A DNA stretch of 64,000 nucleotides, from NCBI RefSeq assembly GCF_018304965.1, contig NZ_JAGQED010000021.1, forward strand, positions 21,689 to 85,688. The letters are read 5' to 3'. The notes under the pieces were generated by a model that did no database searches, had not been told where the DNA came from, and worked only from the letters and a program-made list of their open reading frames with translations. Source of the DNA: Collimonas antrihumi (GTDB taxonomy: Bacteria; Pseudomonadota; Gammaproteobacteria; Burkholderiales; Burkholderiaceae_D). This document shows positions 18,313-27,308 of this stretch, one piece after another. A program made the position numbers and the translations under genes. Position 1 is the first letter of the stretch. Each line of letters opens with the position of its first letter.

Positions 18313-20088
18313 TCAACTTTGTACGTAGGTAAAACGGCATTCTTGCGGATACGGGAACACATCGTCGAAATGCCCCTCAAGAATGTGCTGCTTGTGTTGT
18401 TGCCAATATTGCTGGGTCAATAGATCCGCGTGATGTTTGATAAAGTATTTCTTGACGTTTTGATTACCGAGAAGAAATACACCGAATTGTTCCGGAAAGA
18501 CATCGTTCTTGGCGATGGAATACCAGGGCTCGGCAGACATTTCGTCTTCCTCGTTACGCGGCTGCGGGATAGTCCTGAAATTGCAGTCGGTAATGTATTC
18601 AATCTCATCATAGTCGTAAAACACGACACGATTGTGACGCGTCACGCCAAAATTTTTGTACAACATGTCACCAGGAAAGATATTCGCCGCGACCAGTTCC
18701 TTGATAGCGTTACCGTATTCGGTGATGCCATGCTCCAGCGCAGCCTGGTCGTTGTTTTTCTCGGCGTTGTTCAGATAGATATTCAGCGGCACCATGCGCC
18801 GTTCGATATACAGATGCTTGATGACGATTTCGTCGCCATCTTCTTCGACCACCGACGGTGCTACCCGCTTCAATTCTGCTAACAGCTCGTCGGAGAAACG
18901 CGCGCGCGGAAAAGCCACGCTGGAATATTCCAGCGTATCGGCCATGCGGCCAACCCGATCATGATGCTTGACCAGCAGGTATTTTTCCTTGACCAGCGCA
19001 TTGGTGGTTTCCTTCGGCGCCGGAAAATAATCCTTGATCACCTTGAACACGTACGGAAACGACGGCAAGGCGAATACCACCATCACCAGGCCGCGAATCC
19101 CCGGGGCGATTTCAAAATGATCCGACGAATGCCGCAGGTGGCGCAGGAAATCCCGATAAAACAATGCTTTACCGAGTTTTTGCAAACCCAGGATGGTGTA
19201 GATTTCACTACGTGGCTTGTTTGGCAACAGGCTGCGCAGAAATTGTACGTAGGCTGACGGCACTTCCATGTCGACCATGAAATAGGCGCGCGTGAAAGAG
19301 AACAGGACCGTCAATATCTTGGTGTCGAACAGCACCGCATCCAGCACCAGCTTGCCATCCCGGTCATGCAGGATAGGCACCACAAACGGATACTCGCGCG
19401 GGCCGTTGATCATCTTGCCGACCACGTAAGCGCCCTTGTTACGGTAGAACAGGTTCGACAGCACCTGGATCTGGTGATTCGGCTCCAACGCCGTCTCGCC
19501 GAAAGCTTTCGCTATGCGCTCTTCAGCCATTGCGACATCGCGGTCCAGGTCTGCGAACGGCCGCTGCAGCTGGAAGTTGGTAATCAAGCGCTTGAGCGTG
19601 TAATGCAAGCCATCCTTGGCCGGGTAGTACACCCGGTAGGTAGGCAAGGCCTCATCGGTGTCGATATATTCAGTCGACACTGCCGGCCGCACGAAAATGA
19701 AATCGTTATGGAAATAGGCGCGATGCAGGATGTTGCAACAGACCGAGTTGAAGAAGGTCTCGGCCAGCTCCGGCTGCTTGTGGTCGGTCAGCAGGCCAAT
19801 GTAATGCAGCTTCACCTCACGCCAGACCTCGTCGGTCAGATCGTTTTGATCGTATTCGTCTTCCAGCGCCTGCACGCATTCATGCACGCGCGCGTCGTAG
19901 AAACCGATCCGCTCGCGCGCGGCGAGTTGCGCGGTTTTCCAGTCGGCGGCTTCGAAATGCTGCTTGGCCAGCAGGCTGGCTTCGCGGAACAAACGGTAAT
20001 GCTTGTCGAAACCGTCCAATATCATGCGCGCAGTATCGAAAGCGATCTGCGACGACAGTAATTTTGGAAAGTTTGGCGACGTAATCAC
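18313..20088 (-). CDS. aceK: Isocitrate dehydrogenase kinase/phosphatase
   Basis: The bifunctional enzyme phosphorylates and dephosphorylates isocitrate dehydrogenase and so switches carbon between the TCA cycle and the glyoxylate shunt. The protein is 591 residues from a GTG at 20088, whose GTGA overlaps the stop of the upstream dehydratase gene; an upstream extension has no family sequence. Diagnostic stretches include [48 protein letters not shown] (ATP site) and [16 protein letters not shown]. Its place among liu genes, rather than beside aceA/aceB, fits a pathway that ends in acetyl-CoA. Confidence 0.95.
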   Translation of the reverse strand: MITSPNFPKLLSSQIAFDTARMILDGFDKHYRLFREASLLAKQHFEAADWKTAQLAARERIGFYDARVHECVQALEDEYDQNDLTDEVWREVKLHYIGLLTDHKQPELAETFFNSVCCNILHRAYFHNDFIFVRPAVSTEYIDTDEALPTYRVYYPAKDGLHYTLKRLITNFQLQRPFADLDRDVAMAEERIAKAFGETALEPNHQIQVLSNLFYRNKGAYVVGKMINGPREYPFVVPILHDRDGKLVLDAVLFDTKILTVLFSFTRAYFMVDMEVPSAYVQFLRSLLPNKPRSEIYTILGLQKLGKALFYRDFLRHLRHSSDHFEIAPGIRGLVMVVFALPSFPYVFKVIKDYFPAPKETTNALVKEKYLLVKHHDRVGRMADTLEYSSVAFPRARFSDELLAELKRVAPSVVEEDGDEIVIKHLYIERRMVPLNIYLNNAEKNNDQAALEHGITEYGNAIKELVAANIFPGDMLYKNFGVTRHNRVVFYDYDEIEYITDCNFRTIPQPRNEEDEMSAEPWYSIAKNDVFPEQFGVFLLGNQNVKKYFIKHHADLLTQQYWQQHKQHILEGHFDDVFPYPQECRFTYVQS

Positions 20089-21026
20089 AGCGAGAACCGT
20101 TCCTTCCAGCCAGCCAGCATCGCCAGGCTGACGCCGATGCCACCGCACACCACAATCAATGGCCGTTGATACGGTGCCAGCACCGGCAGTTTTTCGTAGG
20201 CCACAGCCAGTGCCGCGCCGCATGCCGGTTCCACCAGCGTGCGCATCTGATCGGCAAATGCCAGCGCGGCGGCGACCGCCTGGGCATCGCTGACCGTTAC
20301 GCTGTGCACTTCATGCCGCTTGGTCCAGGCAAAACACGCATCGGCCACGCGCTTGGCGCCAAGAGTGCCAGCAATCGAGGTAATCGCCGGCAATGTCATC
20401 AGTTCACCGGCGCGCACTGCGGCGTTCAGTGAAGCGGCGCCATCAGTTTCTACTGCGATCAACGGGATATGCGCCAAGCCGTTACGATGCAAACCGCTCA
20501 ACACGCCGCTCATCAAACCGCCACCGCCGACCGAGCAGATGACGACATCGAAATCGACCCCGAGCTCGCGCGCCTGCAGTACCGCTTCGTCGATCATGGT
20601 GGCGTTGCCGTCCCAGATATCGGGGTGATCGAAGGGCGGGATATAAACGGCTCCGGGCTGTTCGCACAGCTTCAGCGCCAGCTGGTTGGCTTCATCCCAC
20701 ACACCGCCATGAACGATCACCTCGGCGCCGATATCCCGGATACGCTGGCAAACTTCTGCAGCGGTGGTTGCCGGTACTACGATAGTCGTCTTGACGCCCA
20801 GCGCCGCGCCGGCAAACGCCGCTGCAAAGCCCGCATTGCCGCCTGAAGGGCAAACCAGATGGCTGGCGCCGCCGGCCACCGCGCGCTGGCACAGCAAGCC
20901 GATCCCGCGCAGCTTGAATGAGCCGGCCGGCTGCGTGTTTTCCATCTTCAGCAAAACTTGCTTGTCGAGCGCGACGGAAAGTTGCGGGTGTCGCAGTAAT
21001 GCAGTCTGAATATGCAGTGAAGTCAT
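20085..21026 (-). CDS. PLP-dependent threonine/serine dehydratase family protein
   Basis: The 313-residue protein is a fold-type-II PLP enzyme. The Schiff-base lysine lies in PAGSFKLRG near residue 38, the phosphate-binding loop SVGGGGL is present, and [12 protein letters not shown] matches the substrate-loop. It is shorter than biosynthetic IlvA and lacks the regulatory ACT domain, so a catabolic L-serine/L-threonine dehydratase is the best call. Pyruvate or 2-oxobutyrate would be the product. It sits between liuA and aceK and overlaps aceK. Confidence 0.88.
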   Translation of the reverse strand: MTSLHIQTALLRHPQLSVALDKQVLLKMENTQPAGSFKLRGIGLLCQRAVAGGASHLVCPSGGNAGFAAAFAGAALGVKTTIVVPATTAAEVCQRIRDIGAEVIVHGGVWDEANQLALKLCEQPGAVYIPPFDHPDIWDGNATMIDEAVLQARELGVDFDVVICSVGGGGLMSGVLSGLHRNGLAHIPLIAVETDGAASLNAAVRAGELMTLPAITSIAGTLGAKRVADACFAWTKRHEVHSVTVSDAQAVAAALAFADQMRTLVEPACGAALAVAYEKLPVLAPYQRPLIVVCGGIGVSLAMLAGWKERFSL

Positions 21027-21083
21027 GTGCTTGACGCTGTTGCCTTTATATCAAAAATGCAATTAAATTAATTATTTAACTAA

Positions 21084-22268
21084 CTAACAAGTTTCCGCAA
21101 ACAGTTCACGGCCGATCAGCATGCGGCGGATTTCGCTGGTGCCGGCGCCGATTTCATACAGTTTGGCGTCGCGCCACAGGCGTCCCACCGGATACTCATT
21201 AATGTAACCGTTGCCGCCCAGCGCCTGGATCGCTTCGCCCGCCATCCAGGTAGCTTTTTCGGCCGAATACAGGATTGCTCCGGCTGCATCCTTGCGCAAG
21301 GCGCGGGCTGCGGCGGGCGTCTTGGCGCGGTCGCATGCCTGGCCGACGGCGTATACATATGCCTTGCAAGCCATCATGGTCGAATACATATCGGCCAGTT
21401 TGCCCTGCATCAGCTGGAATTCGCCTATGGACTGGCCAAACTGCTTGCGGTCATGCACGTAAGGGACGACTACATCCATACACGCCTGCATGATGCCAAG
21501 CGGGCCGCCGGAAAGGACGGTGCGCTCATAATCCAGGCCGGACATCAGCACATTGACGCCTTTGCCCAGTCCGCCCAGCACGTTTTCAGCAGGCACTTCG
21601 CAATCCTGGAATACCAGCTCGCCGGTGTGCGAACCGCGCATGCCGAGCTTGTCCAGTTTTTGCGCCACGCTGAAGCCTTTGAAGCTTTTTTCGATGAGGA
21701 AGGCGGTCATGCCGCGCGCGCCGGCTTCCAGATCGGTCTTGGCGTAGACCACCAGCACGTCCGCATCGGGACCGTTGGTGATCCACATCTTGGTGCCGTT
21801 GAGCACCCAGCGATCGCCCTTCAGTTCGGCCCGCAATTTCATGCTGACCACGTCGGAACCTGCATTCGGCTCGGACATCGCCAAGGCGCCGACGTGGTCG
21901 CCGGAGATCAGCTTCGGCAGGTATTTGGCTTTTTGCTCGGCGCTGCCGTTACGCTTGATCTGGTTGACGCACAGGTTCGAGTGGGCACCGTAAGACAGGC
22001 CGACCGAAGCCGAAGCGCGTGAGATTTCTTCCAAGGCGATGATGTGCGCCAGGTAACCCATGCCGCTGCCGCCGTACTCTTCTTCAGCGGTGATGCCGAG
22101 CAAGCCGAGATCGCCCATTTTTTTCCATAAATCCATCGGAAACTGGTCGTTACGGTCGATTTCCGCGGCGCGCGGAGCGATTTCCACGGCGGCGAATTCC
22201 TGGATTGCACTACGTAATGCGTCGATATCTTCGCCGTGATCGAACGTTAAACCGGGTAAGTGGATCAT
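21084..22268 (-). CDS. liuA: Isovaleryl-CoA dehydrogenase
   Basis: The flavoprotein oxidises isovaleryl-CoA to 3-methylcrotonyl-CoA, passing electrons to ETF. Acyl-CoA dehydrogenase signatures are [18 protein letters not shown] and [33 protein letters not shown]; the catalytic glutamate of the IVD subgroup is in [13 protein letters not shown]. The ATG at 22268 with AAAGGAG upstream gives 394 residues, normal for the family. It is the first enzyme gene after the MerR regulator and is separated from it by a palindromic repeat. Confidence 0.96.
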   Translation of the reverse strand: MIHLPGLTFDHGEDIDALRSAIQEFAAVEIAPRAAEIDRNDQFPMDLWKKMGDLGLLGITAEEEYGGSGMGYLAHIIALEEISRASASVGLSYGAHSNLCVNQIKRNGSAEQKAKYLPKLISGDHVGALAMSEPNAGSDVVSMKLRAELKGDRWVLNGTKMWITNGPDADVLVVYAKTDLEAGARGMTAFLIEKSFKGFSVAQKLDKLGMRGSHTGELVFQDCEVPAENVLGGLGKGVNVLMSGLDYERTVLSGGPLGIMQACMDVVVPYVHDRKQFGQSIGEFQLMQGKLADMYSTMMACKAYVYAVGQACDRAKTPAAARALRKDAAGAILYSAEKATWMAGEAIQALGGNGYINEYPVGRLWRDAKLYEIGAGTSEIRRMLIGRELFAETC

Positions 22269-22289
22269 GTTGTCTCCTTTAATATATTT

Positions 22290-22378
22290 GTAGGGTGGGC
22301 AGGTATTTCTGCCCACGCGTTATTTAAGGCCAATATAGGTGGGTTTGAATTCCGCGTGGGCACAGGTGCCCACCCTAC
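22290..22378. repeat. Dispersed palindromic repeat, long form, copy 1
   Basis: Outer arms GTAGGGTGGGCA (22290-22301) and TGCCCACCCTAC (22367-22378) are complementary, and the inner halves TGCCCACGCG and CGCGTGGGCA are complementary as well, so each end forms a hairpin and the whole forms a cruciform. The same outer arms occur at 24009-24040 and 29962-30051. It lies between liuR and liuA. Confidence 0.88.
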
Positions 22379-22393
22379 GCTTGGTTAGTAAAG

Positions 22394-22798
22394 TCATGGT
22401 GCGACGTGATCGCTCAGCTCGCCACTGCTCAGCAGGCGGCGGCACTCATCCTCGTGCGCGGTAATTTCTGCCAGTGTCACTTCTATATCTTCGCGTTGCT
22501 GTTCCAGATGTTCGCGGTGACGCGCCAGCACCCTCAGAAACAGTTCCAGCTGAGGCGTCGAATCCTTGGGCGAGTCGTACATATCGACCAGGCTCTTGAT
22601 TTCCGACAACGTCAGCCCGAGCCGTTTGCCGCGCAAGGTCAGCTTCAGGCGAGTGCGCTCGCGGGCGGCATACACCCGGTTGCGGCCGCCGGCACCGTCC
22701 CGCTTCGGGCTCAGCAAACCCTGATCCTCATAGAAACGGATCGCCCTGGGGGTAATGTCAAATTCGCGGGCAAGTTCAGTGATGGTGTAAGTCGGCAT
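22394..22798 (-). CDS. liuR: MerR-family transcriptional regulator of the leucine/isovalerate cluster
   Basis: The protein of 134 residues (from ATG at 22798) opens with the MerR helix-turn-helix: YTITELAREFDITPRAIRFYEDQGLLSPKR, followed by a dimerisation helix with LRGKRLGLTLSEIKSLVDMYD. No cysteine metal-binding motif is present, as in MerR members that sense organic ligands. It heads liuA in the same direction, matching LiuR regulators known from proteobacterial liu clusters. A palindromic site lies 49 bp upstream of its start. Confidence 0.9.
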   Translation of the reverse strand: MPTYTITELAREFDITPRAIRFYEDQGLLSPKRDGAGGRNRVYAARERTRLKLTLRGKRLGLTLSEIKSLVDMYDSPKDSTPQLELFLRVLARHREHLEQQREDIEVTLAEITAHEDECRRLLSSGELSDHVAP

Positions 22799-22846
22799 GG
22801 TCTCAGGGTGGCAGAACAAGAATTGCTGGTTTAGGTACAATGGCAG

Positions 22847-22862
22847 TTAACGTTAACGTAAA
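22847..22862. promoter_or_regulatory. Candidate LiuR operator
   Basis: TTAACGTTAACGTAAA is a 16-bp palindrome with one mismatched pair, centred in the 140-bp divergent region between liuR and the hydrolase gene. MerR proteins bind such dyads, usually between promoter elements. Position suggests autoregulation of liuR and control of the minus-strand cluster, perhaps also of the plus-strand hydrolase. Binding is inferred. Confidence 0.6.
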
Positions 22863-22938
22863 GCACATTGTAGGCGCGCTTACGGAAAATGAAAACACCG
22901 AAAAACTACTAGCATTGCAAAAAAGAAAGAATCCCCCC

Positions 22939-24012
22939 ATGAACGCACTCGAAGCCCAGCTCAGCTATGCATTCGGCGACACCTTGCCGGCCAGCGGCGC
23001 CACCCTCGAAGTCGCGCCCGGCGTGCACTGGCTGCGGATGGGTTTGCCGTTTGCGTTGGATCACATCAATTTATGGTTGCTGGAAGACAGTGTGGAAACC
23101 GAGGAAGGTATCCGCCACGGCTGGACCATCGTCGATTGCGGCATTGCCAACGATGCCACGCGCACCGCCTGGGATGCCATTTTTGCAAGTGAGTTGCGCG
23201 GCTTGCCGGTATTGCGGGTGCTGGTCACCCATTGCCATCCGGATCACGTCGGCCTGGCAGACTGGCTGTGCAGCCGCTGGCAAGCACCGTTGTGGATGAG
23301 CGGCGGCGAATATCTTTCTGCGCGCATCATGTCGGCGGCGCTGCCCGGTGCTGACGGCAGCGCATCCTTGCCGCATTTTCAGCAGCATGGCATGCACGAT
23401 CCTGAGGTCATCGCCAAGGTATCTCAGCGCAAATCCTACTATCCGAACATGGTGCCCGCGGTACCGCAGGCCTATCATCGGCTAGCGGACCAGCAGCAGC
23501 TGCGCATCGGCCAACACCAATGGCGCGTAATTACCGGCTTCGGCCACGCACCGGAACATGTGGCGCTGTATTGCGCTGACCTGGATCTGCTGATTTCGGG
23601 CGATATGGTGTTGCCGCGGATTTCCACCAATGTCTCGGTGTTTGCGATCGAGCCGGAATCGAATCCGGTCCAGCAATATATGGATTCACTGGAAAAATAC
23701 CGCGCTCTGCCGACCACTACGCTGGTCCTGCCATCGCACGGCAAGCCGTTCCGCGGTTTGCAGATCCGTATCGACCAGTTGCAGCAACACCATCGGGAGC
23801 GGCTGGCGGAGGTAGTGGAAGCCTGCACGGCGGCGCCGCAGTCGGCCAGCGACATCGTGCCGATCATGTTCCGGCGGCCGCTGGATGCGCATCAAATGAC
23901 TTTCGCGCTGGGCGAAGCGCTGGCGCATTTGCACAAGTTGTGGTTTGACGGCGTGCTGAAACGGCGGCTGGATGCGGATCAGGTTTACCGTTTCAGCGCA
24001 GAAGCCAGGTAG
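22939..24012 (+). CDS. Metallo-beta-lactamase-fold hydrolase
   Basis: The protein has 357 residues from the ATG at 22939, the first start that gives family sequence. The zinc motif HCHPDH lies near residue 100 (VTHCHPDHVGLADWL), followed by GFGHAPEHVALY, DLLISGDMVLPRIS and LPSHGKPF, all standard MBL ligands, and a C-terminal winged-helix-like segment as in LACTB2-type proteins. Such enzymes cleave thioesters, RNA or lactones. It is divergent from liuR and could be under the same operator. Its TAG stop is part of a palindromic repeat. Confidence 0.88.
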   Translation: MNALEAQLSYAFGDTLPASGATLEVAPGVHWLRMGLPFALDHINLWLLEDSVETEEGIRHGWTIVDCGIANDATRTAWDAIFASELRGLPVLRVLVTHCHPDHVGLADWLCSRWQAPLWMSGGEYLSARIMSAALPGADGSASLPHFQQHGMHDPEVIAKVSQRKSYYPNMVPAVPQAYHRLADQQQLRIGQHQWRVITGFGHAPEHVALYCADLDLLISGDMVLPRISTNVSVFAIEPESNPVQQYMDSLEKYRALPTTTLVLPSHGKPFRGLQIRIDQLQQHHRERLAEVVEACTAAPQSASDIVPIMFRRPLDAHQMTFALGEALAHLHKLWFDGVLKRRLDADQVYRFSAEAR

Positions 24013-24040
24013 GGTGGGCACGCCTTTGTGCCCACCCTAC
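24009..24040. repeat. Dispersed palindromic repeat, short form, copy 2
   Basis: GTAGGGTGGGCAC (24009-24021) and its exact complement (24028-24040) flank six bases. It lies between convergent genes and supplies the TAG stop of the plus-strand hydrolase (24010-24012) and the TAG stop of the minus-strand LysE gene (24039-24037). It probably also acts as a two-way terminator hairpin. Confidence 0.9.
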
Positions 24041-24657
24041 GGTATCGCCGCCACAATCATCGCTACCGCCAGCATCAGGCTACCGGCGACGCGGTCGGTA
24101 ATCCGCGCAAAACTCGGCCGGGTAGCGATGGTTTGCATTTTTCCAGCGAGGGCAGCGTAGCCGATCAGGATGAAGAATTCCGGAATGATCGAACCGGCCG
24201 CCAGCCAGATCATTTGCATCGGGATATTCGCGGACGGGTTGAGGAATTGCGGCAAGATGGCGATGAAGAAAATCAGCGCCTTGGGATTGGCCAGTTGCAG
24301 CGTCAGGCCGCTGAACCAGATTTTCCAGCCGGAGGCGTTGCGGTTATCCAGCTTGGAAGCGGTGATCGGCGAAGGCCGGCCGAATATTGCCGACAAGCCG
24401 AGATACGCCAGATACGCCACGCCCAGCCATTTCACTACGCTGAACAAGGTATGCGAAGCGACGATCAAGGCGCCCAAGCCAGTCGCCGAAATGGTGAAAT
24501 AGATCGCATTGGCGGTAAGTATCCCCAAGATGGCGAAAATCGCTTTCTTCCAGCCGACCGTGATGCCGTAGGCAACCACCAGCATGACCGCCGGCCCCGG
24601 TGACGCCGATAGCGCGAATTCCGTCAGTACGAATAAGAAAAAATTATGGAAATCCAT
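24037..24657 (-). CDS. LysE/RhtB-family amino-acid exporter
   Basis: The 206-residue inner-membrane protein has the LysE family pattern: a hydrophobic start ending in FALSASPGPAVMLVVAYGITVGWKKA, in which the SPGPA motif is conserved, and about six membrane segments. It exports amino acids or derivatives by proton exchange; the substrate is not known. It lies 9 bp after the SDR gene, so the two may be co-transcribed. It ends inside the palindromic repeat. Confidence 0.9.
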   Translation of the reverse strand: MDFHNFFLFVLTEFALSASPGPAVMLVVAYGITVGWKKAIFAILGILTANAIYFTISATGLGALIVASHTLFSVVKWLGVAYLAYLGLSAIFGRPSPITASKLDNRNASGWKIWFSGLTLQLANPKALIFFIAILPQFLNPSANIPMQMIWLAAGSIIPEFFILIGYAALAGKMQTIATRPSFARITDRVAGSLMLAVAMIVAAIP

Positions 24658-24666
24658 GTGCTCTGA

Positions 24667-25452
24667 TTAGTTGATGGTTTTACGTGCCTTGCGCGGCGCT
24701 TTAGAAAACACCATGTCGTACAGCCAGTTCGGCAACAAACGTAGCAACTTGGCGACAACGCCCATCTGCCACGGAATCACCCGATAGCTGCTGCCACGCG
24801 CGACAGCAGCGCCGGTCTTGGCGGCGAACTGCCGCGCCGGCATCAGGAACGGCATTTTGTAGTGATTGACCTGGGTCATCGGCGTGTCGATATAACCCGG
24901 GACGATGGTAACCACCTTGATGCCGCTGGCGCGTAACTCCACCCTGAGCGACTCGCAGTAACCGATCACCGCAGCCTTCGATCCGCTGTAGGCGCCGGCG
25001 CCCGGCAAGCCACGAATGCCGGCCACGCTGCCAACGCCGACCAGCCGCAAATCGGTTTGCCCGGCCCGTGCCTGGCGTTTCATGGTGGCGATAAATGGCG
25101 TAAAGGTCGCGACCGTAGCCAGCACATTGGTGGCAAACACTTGCTCAAACACTTGCTGGTCTTCGGCATATTCAGTCAAGGTACCTTGTGAAATCCCGGC
25201 GCTGGCGATCACCACATCGACACCATCGCCGGCGGCGATGAAATCTTCGGCGGCGGCAGTCAAGGCAGCATGATCGTTGACATCCAGCGCATACAGGCGA
25301 TGCCGTTCCGGATGCGGCAAACCCGCCAGCAATTGCTCCAGCACCGCCTGGCGCCTGGCTACCAGCCCCAGTGTTGCGCCCTGCTCTGCATAATATTGCG
25401 CCAGTGCGGCCCCGATGCCGCTGGAAGCACCAGTGATGAATACACGTTTCAT
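24667..25452 (-). CDS. Short-chain dehydrogenase/reductase
   Basis: The 261-residue protein is a classical SDR. The cofactor motif FITGASSGIGAAL (TGxxxGxG) is at the N terminus, NAG-type ASAGIS follows, and the catalytic YxxxK is in GAYSGSKAAVIGY. The basic residues after the second strand (ARRQ) suggest NADP. The C terminus is hydrophobic (LLRLLPNWLYDMVF), as in SDRs that act on lipids. The substrate is unknown. Confidence 0.92.
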   Translation of the reverse strand: MKRVFITGASSGIGAALAQYYAEQGATLGLVARRQAVLEQLLAGLPHPERHRLYALDVNDHAALTAAAEDFIAAGDGVDVVIASAGISQGTLTEYAEDQQVFEQVFATNVLATVATFTPFIATMKRQARAGQTDLRLVGVGSVAGIRGLPGAGAYSGSKAAVIGYCESLRVELRASGIKVVTIVPGYIDTPMTQVNHYKMPFLMPARQFAAKTGAAVARGSSYRVIPWQMGVVAKLLRLLPNWLYDMVFSKAPRKARKTIN

Positions 25453-25472
25453 GGGAGTGCCTTTTACGTCGA

Positions 25473-25508
25473 TAAAAAAGCCCGCCCTCTTGCGAGAGGC
25501 GGACTTTT
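25473..25508 (-). terminator. Rho-independent terminator after dsbA
   Basis: Read on the minus strand, a GC-rich stem (GTCCGCCTCTCGCAAGAGGGCGGGC region) is followed by a run of six T. It lies 60 bp after the dsbA stop and before the SDR gene. Confidence 0.85.
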
Positions 25509-25570
25509 CAAGATCTGCTGCCGACTGACCGTGACGGTCAGTTTGATTTGCAGCTGGCTTTTCAGCTTAC

Positions 25571-26296
25571 TTATTTCTTGGTTGCGGCGGCCTTGGTCAC
25601 CAGGCTGTCCATCACTTGCAAGGTGGACTTGAACAGTTCCTGCTCGGTTTTGCCGGCGCCAGGAGTAACGCTGACTATCGATGGCGAGGTTACGTAACGA
25701 CCGTCAATCACCAGCGTTGGCACGCCGTCGATCTTGTAGGCATTTTGCAACTGGGCGGCGCGGGTGACCTTGGTTTGCACTGCGAACGAATTGTACACAT
25801 CCAGGAACTTGGCTTTGTCGAGACCTTGCTTCACCGCGAAATCGGTGACAGAGCTGTCTGTATCCAGGCGCTGGCGCTGTACGTGGATCGCGTTAAAAAC
25901 CTTCGCGTGCAATTCAGGCAGCTTACCCATGGCTTCCAGCGCGTAGTACAGCTTTTTCTGTGGAACGTACGGTGACTTTGGTTGCTGCTGGTTCGGGTTT
26001 GCAGGGTCGATAGCGAAATCGACCGGCACACGCTTGAAAGAAATCTTGTCGCCTTGCTTTGCTACCCATGCTTCCAGCGTCGGTTCGAGCGCATTGCAAT
26101 GTGGGCAGAAATACCCGAAAAATTCTGTTACTTCGACTTTTTTCCCGATACCGGAATCGGTAGGTTGCGGGTTATCGAGAACTTTGTATTCGGCGCCGGC
26201 AACCGGGTTGGTCGGCGATGCACTTGCGCTGACGGCAAGCAGGCCGAAACTCAGACTAAGACCAGCGACAGCCAAGGCTTTTTGAAAAAAACGCAT
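25571..26296 (-). CDS. dsbA: Periplasmic thiol:disulfide interchange protein DsbA
   Basis: The 241-residue protein has a signal peptide (ALAVAGLSLSFGLLAVSASA), a thioredoxin fold with the active site FGYFCPHCNALEP (CPHC) and the cis-proline loop KIDGVPTLVIDG. It oxidises cysteines of exported proteins in the periplasm. It follows the SPOR-domain gene on the same strand and has its own terminator after it. The Lys-rich end TKAAATKK is a tail of no clear meaning. Confidence 0.94.
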   Translation of the reverse strand: MRFFQKALAVAGLSLSFGLLAVSASASPTNPVAGAEYKVLDNPQPTDSGIGKKVEVTEFFGYFCPHCNALEPTLEAWVAKQGDKISFKRVPVDFAIDPANPNQQQPKSPYVPQKKLYYALEAMGKLPELHAKVFNAIHVQRQRLDTDSSVTDFAVKQGLDKAKFLDVYNSFAVQTKVTRAAQLQNAYKIDGVPTLVIDGRYVTSPSIVSVTPGAGKTEQELFKSTLQVMDSLVTKAAATKK

Positions 26297-26467
26297 GAAA
26301 TATCCTTTTTTATTAAATTGCGAAGCAAGTTATGTGCGGAACAGAGTGCGAAAATCACCGGACTTAGCATTGTGCATTGTGCCGAATCACACTATTCCCA
26401 ACCGATTAGATTAAACAAAACGCATAAATTACAAACAAAAACATTCATTTACTTATAACTGAAGCCT

Positions 26468-26511
26468 CTTCGAAGTTTCTTCGAGGTTTCTTCGAAGTTT
26501 CTTCGAAGTTT
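26468..26511. repeat. Four tandem 11-bp units
   Basis: Four head-to-tail copies of CTTCGAAGTTT (the second has CTTCGAGGTTT) lie directly after the stop of the SPOR gene and upstream of dsbA. Each unit holds the dyad CTTCGAAG, and the 11-bp period is close to one DNA turn. Confidence 0.85.
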
Positions 26512-26512
26512 C

Positions 26513-27226
26513 TTATTTCGCAGCACGTACCACCGCTGCATTAACGCCGTTATCTGACAACTTTCCGCGTATCCGGTTCATTGTTTCCAACTGATTAAAT
26601 GGCCCGATCCGTACCCGATACAAAGAACCGGTATCGGCCTGGCGTTCGCTGATCTTGGCTTCGAAACCCATCAGAGCCAGTCTGGCCTTGGCGCTTTCGG
26701 CTTCGGTCTGCTCGCGGAAGGCGCCGACCTGCAGGAAATAAATCCAGTTGTCGTCGGCTGCGGCAGCTTTGGTTTTGGCTTCGGCGATGTCGCCGGCCGC
26801 TTTCTTGGTCTTGTCGGCAGTGGATTTATCAACGATAGAGGGCGACTTGCTTTCCTGTGCCTTGGCAACCAGGGCATCCAGCTTTTTCTCTGCGGCAGCG
26901 CTTGGCGGCGGCGTGCCGTCCGCACTCGGTGTCGGAGTGGTAGCCGGGGGAGTAAACGCCTTGGCTGCTTCCTTCGCCGCATCCTTGTTACCGTAGAGCG
27001 ACTTATTCGGATCCGGCAGATCGTTCGATGGCGCTGTCGATGTCGACGCAGCCGGCGCGGTAGCGACCTCTGGTGTTTTATCGGTCTTGGTAGTCTTGTT
27101 GGTAAACGGCGTCGGCGTCTTGGTGATCATGATCGCCACTACGACGGCAATCGCCAATCCGATAATCAGGCCGAAAATCAGGCCCAGTAAGGTACCGCCA
27201 GCTTGCTTGTTGTTAAGTTTGCTCAT
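26513..27226 (-). CDS. SPOR-domain cell-envelope protein (FtsN-like)
   Basis: The 237-residue protein has a short cytoplasmic start, one membrane helix (GLIFGLIIGLAIAVVVAIMI), a long Pro/Ala/Thr/Lys-rich linker and a C-terminal SPOR domain (WIYFLQVGAFREQTEAESAKARL...GSLYRVRIGPF). SPOR domains bind denuded peptidoglycan at the division septum. The layout matches FtsN-type proteins, which are often encoded directly after argS as here. Essential-division function is inferred. Confidence 0.9.
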   Translation of the reverse strand: MSKLNNKQAGGTLLGLIFGLIIGLAIAVVVAIMITKTPTPFTNKTTKTDKTPEVATAPAASTSTAPSNDLPDPNKSLYGNKDAAKEAAKAFTPPATTPTPSADGTPPPSAAAEKKLDALVAKAQESKSPSIVDKSTADKTKKAAGDIAEAKTKAAAADDNWIYFLQVGAFREQTEAESAKARLALMGFEAKISERQADTGSLYRVRIGPFNQLETMNRIRGKLSDNGVNAAVVRAAK

Positions 27227-27308
27227 ACTTTCCCAATGACATCCTGATTGCAGATTTACAGACCGTCTCCGGCAGCGGCTGCCAGAGATCGCCGATTGCA
27301 GATTTACA

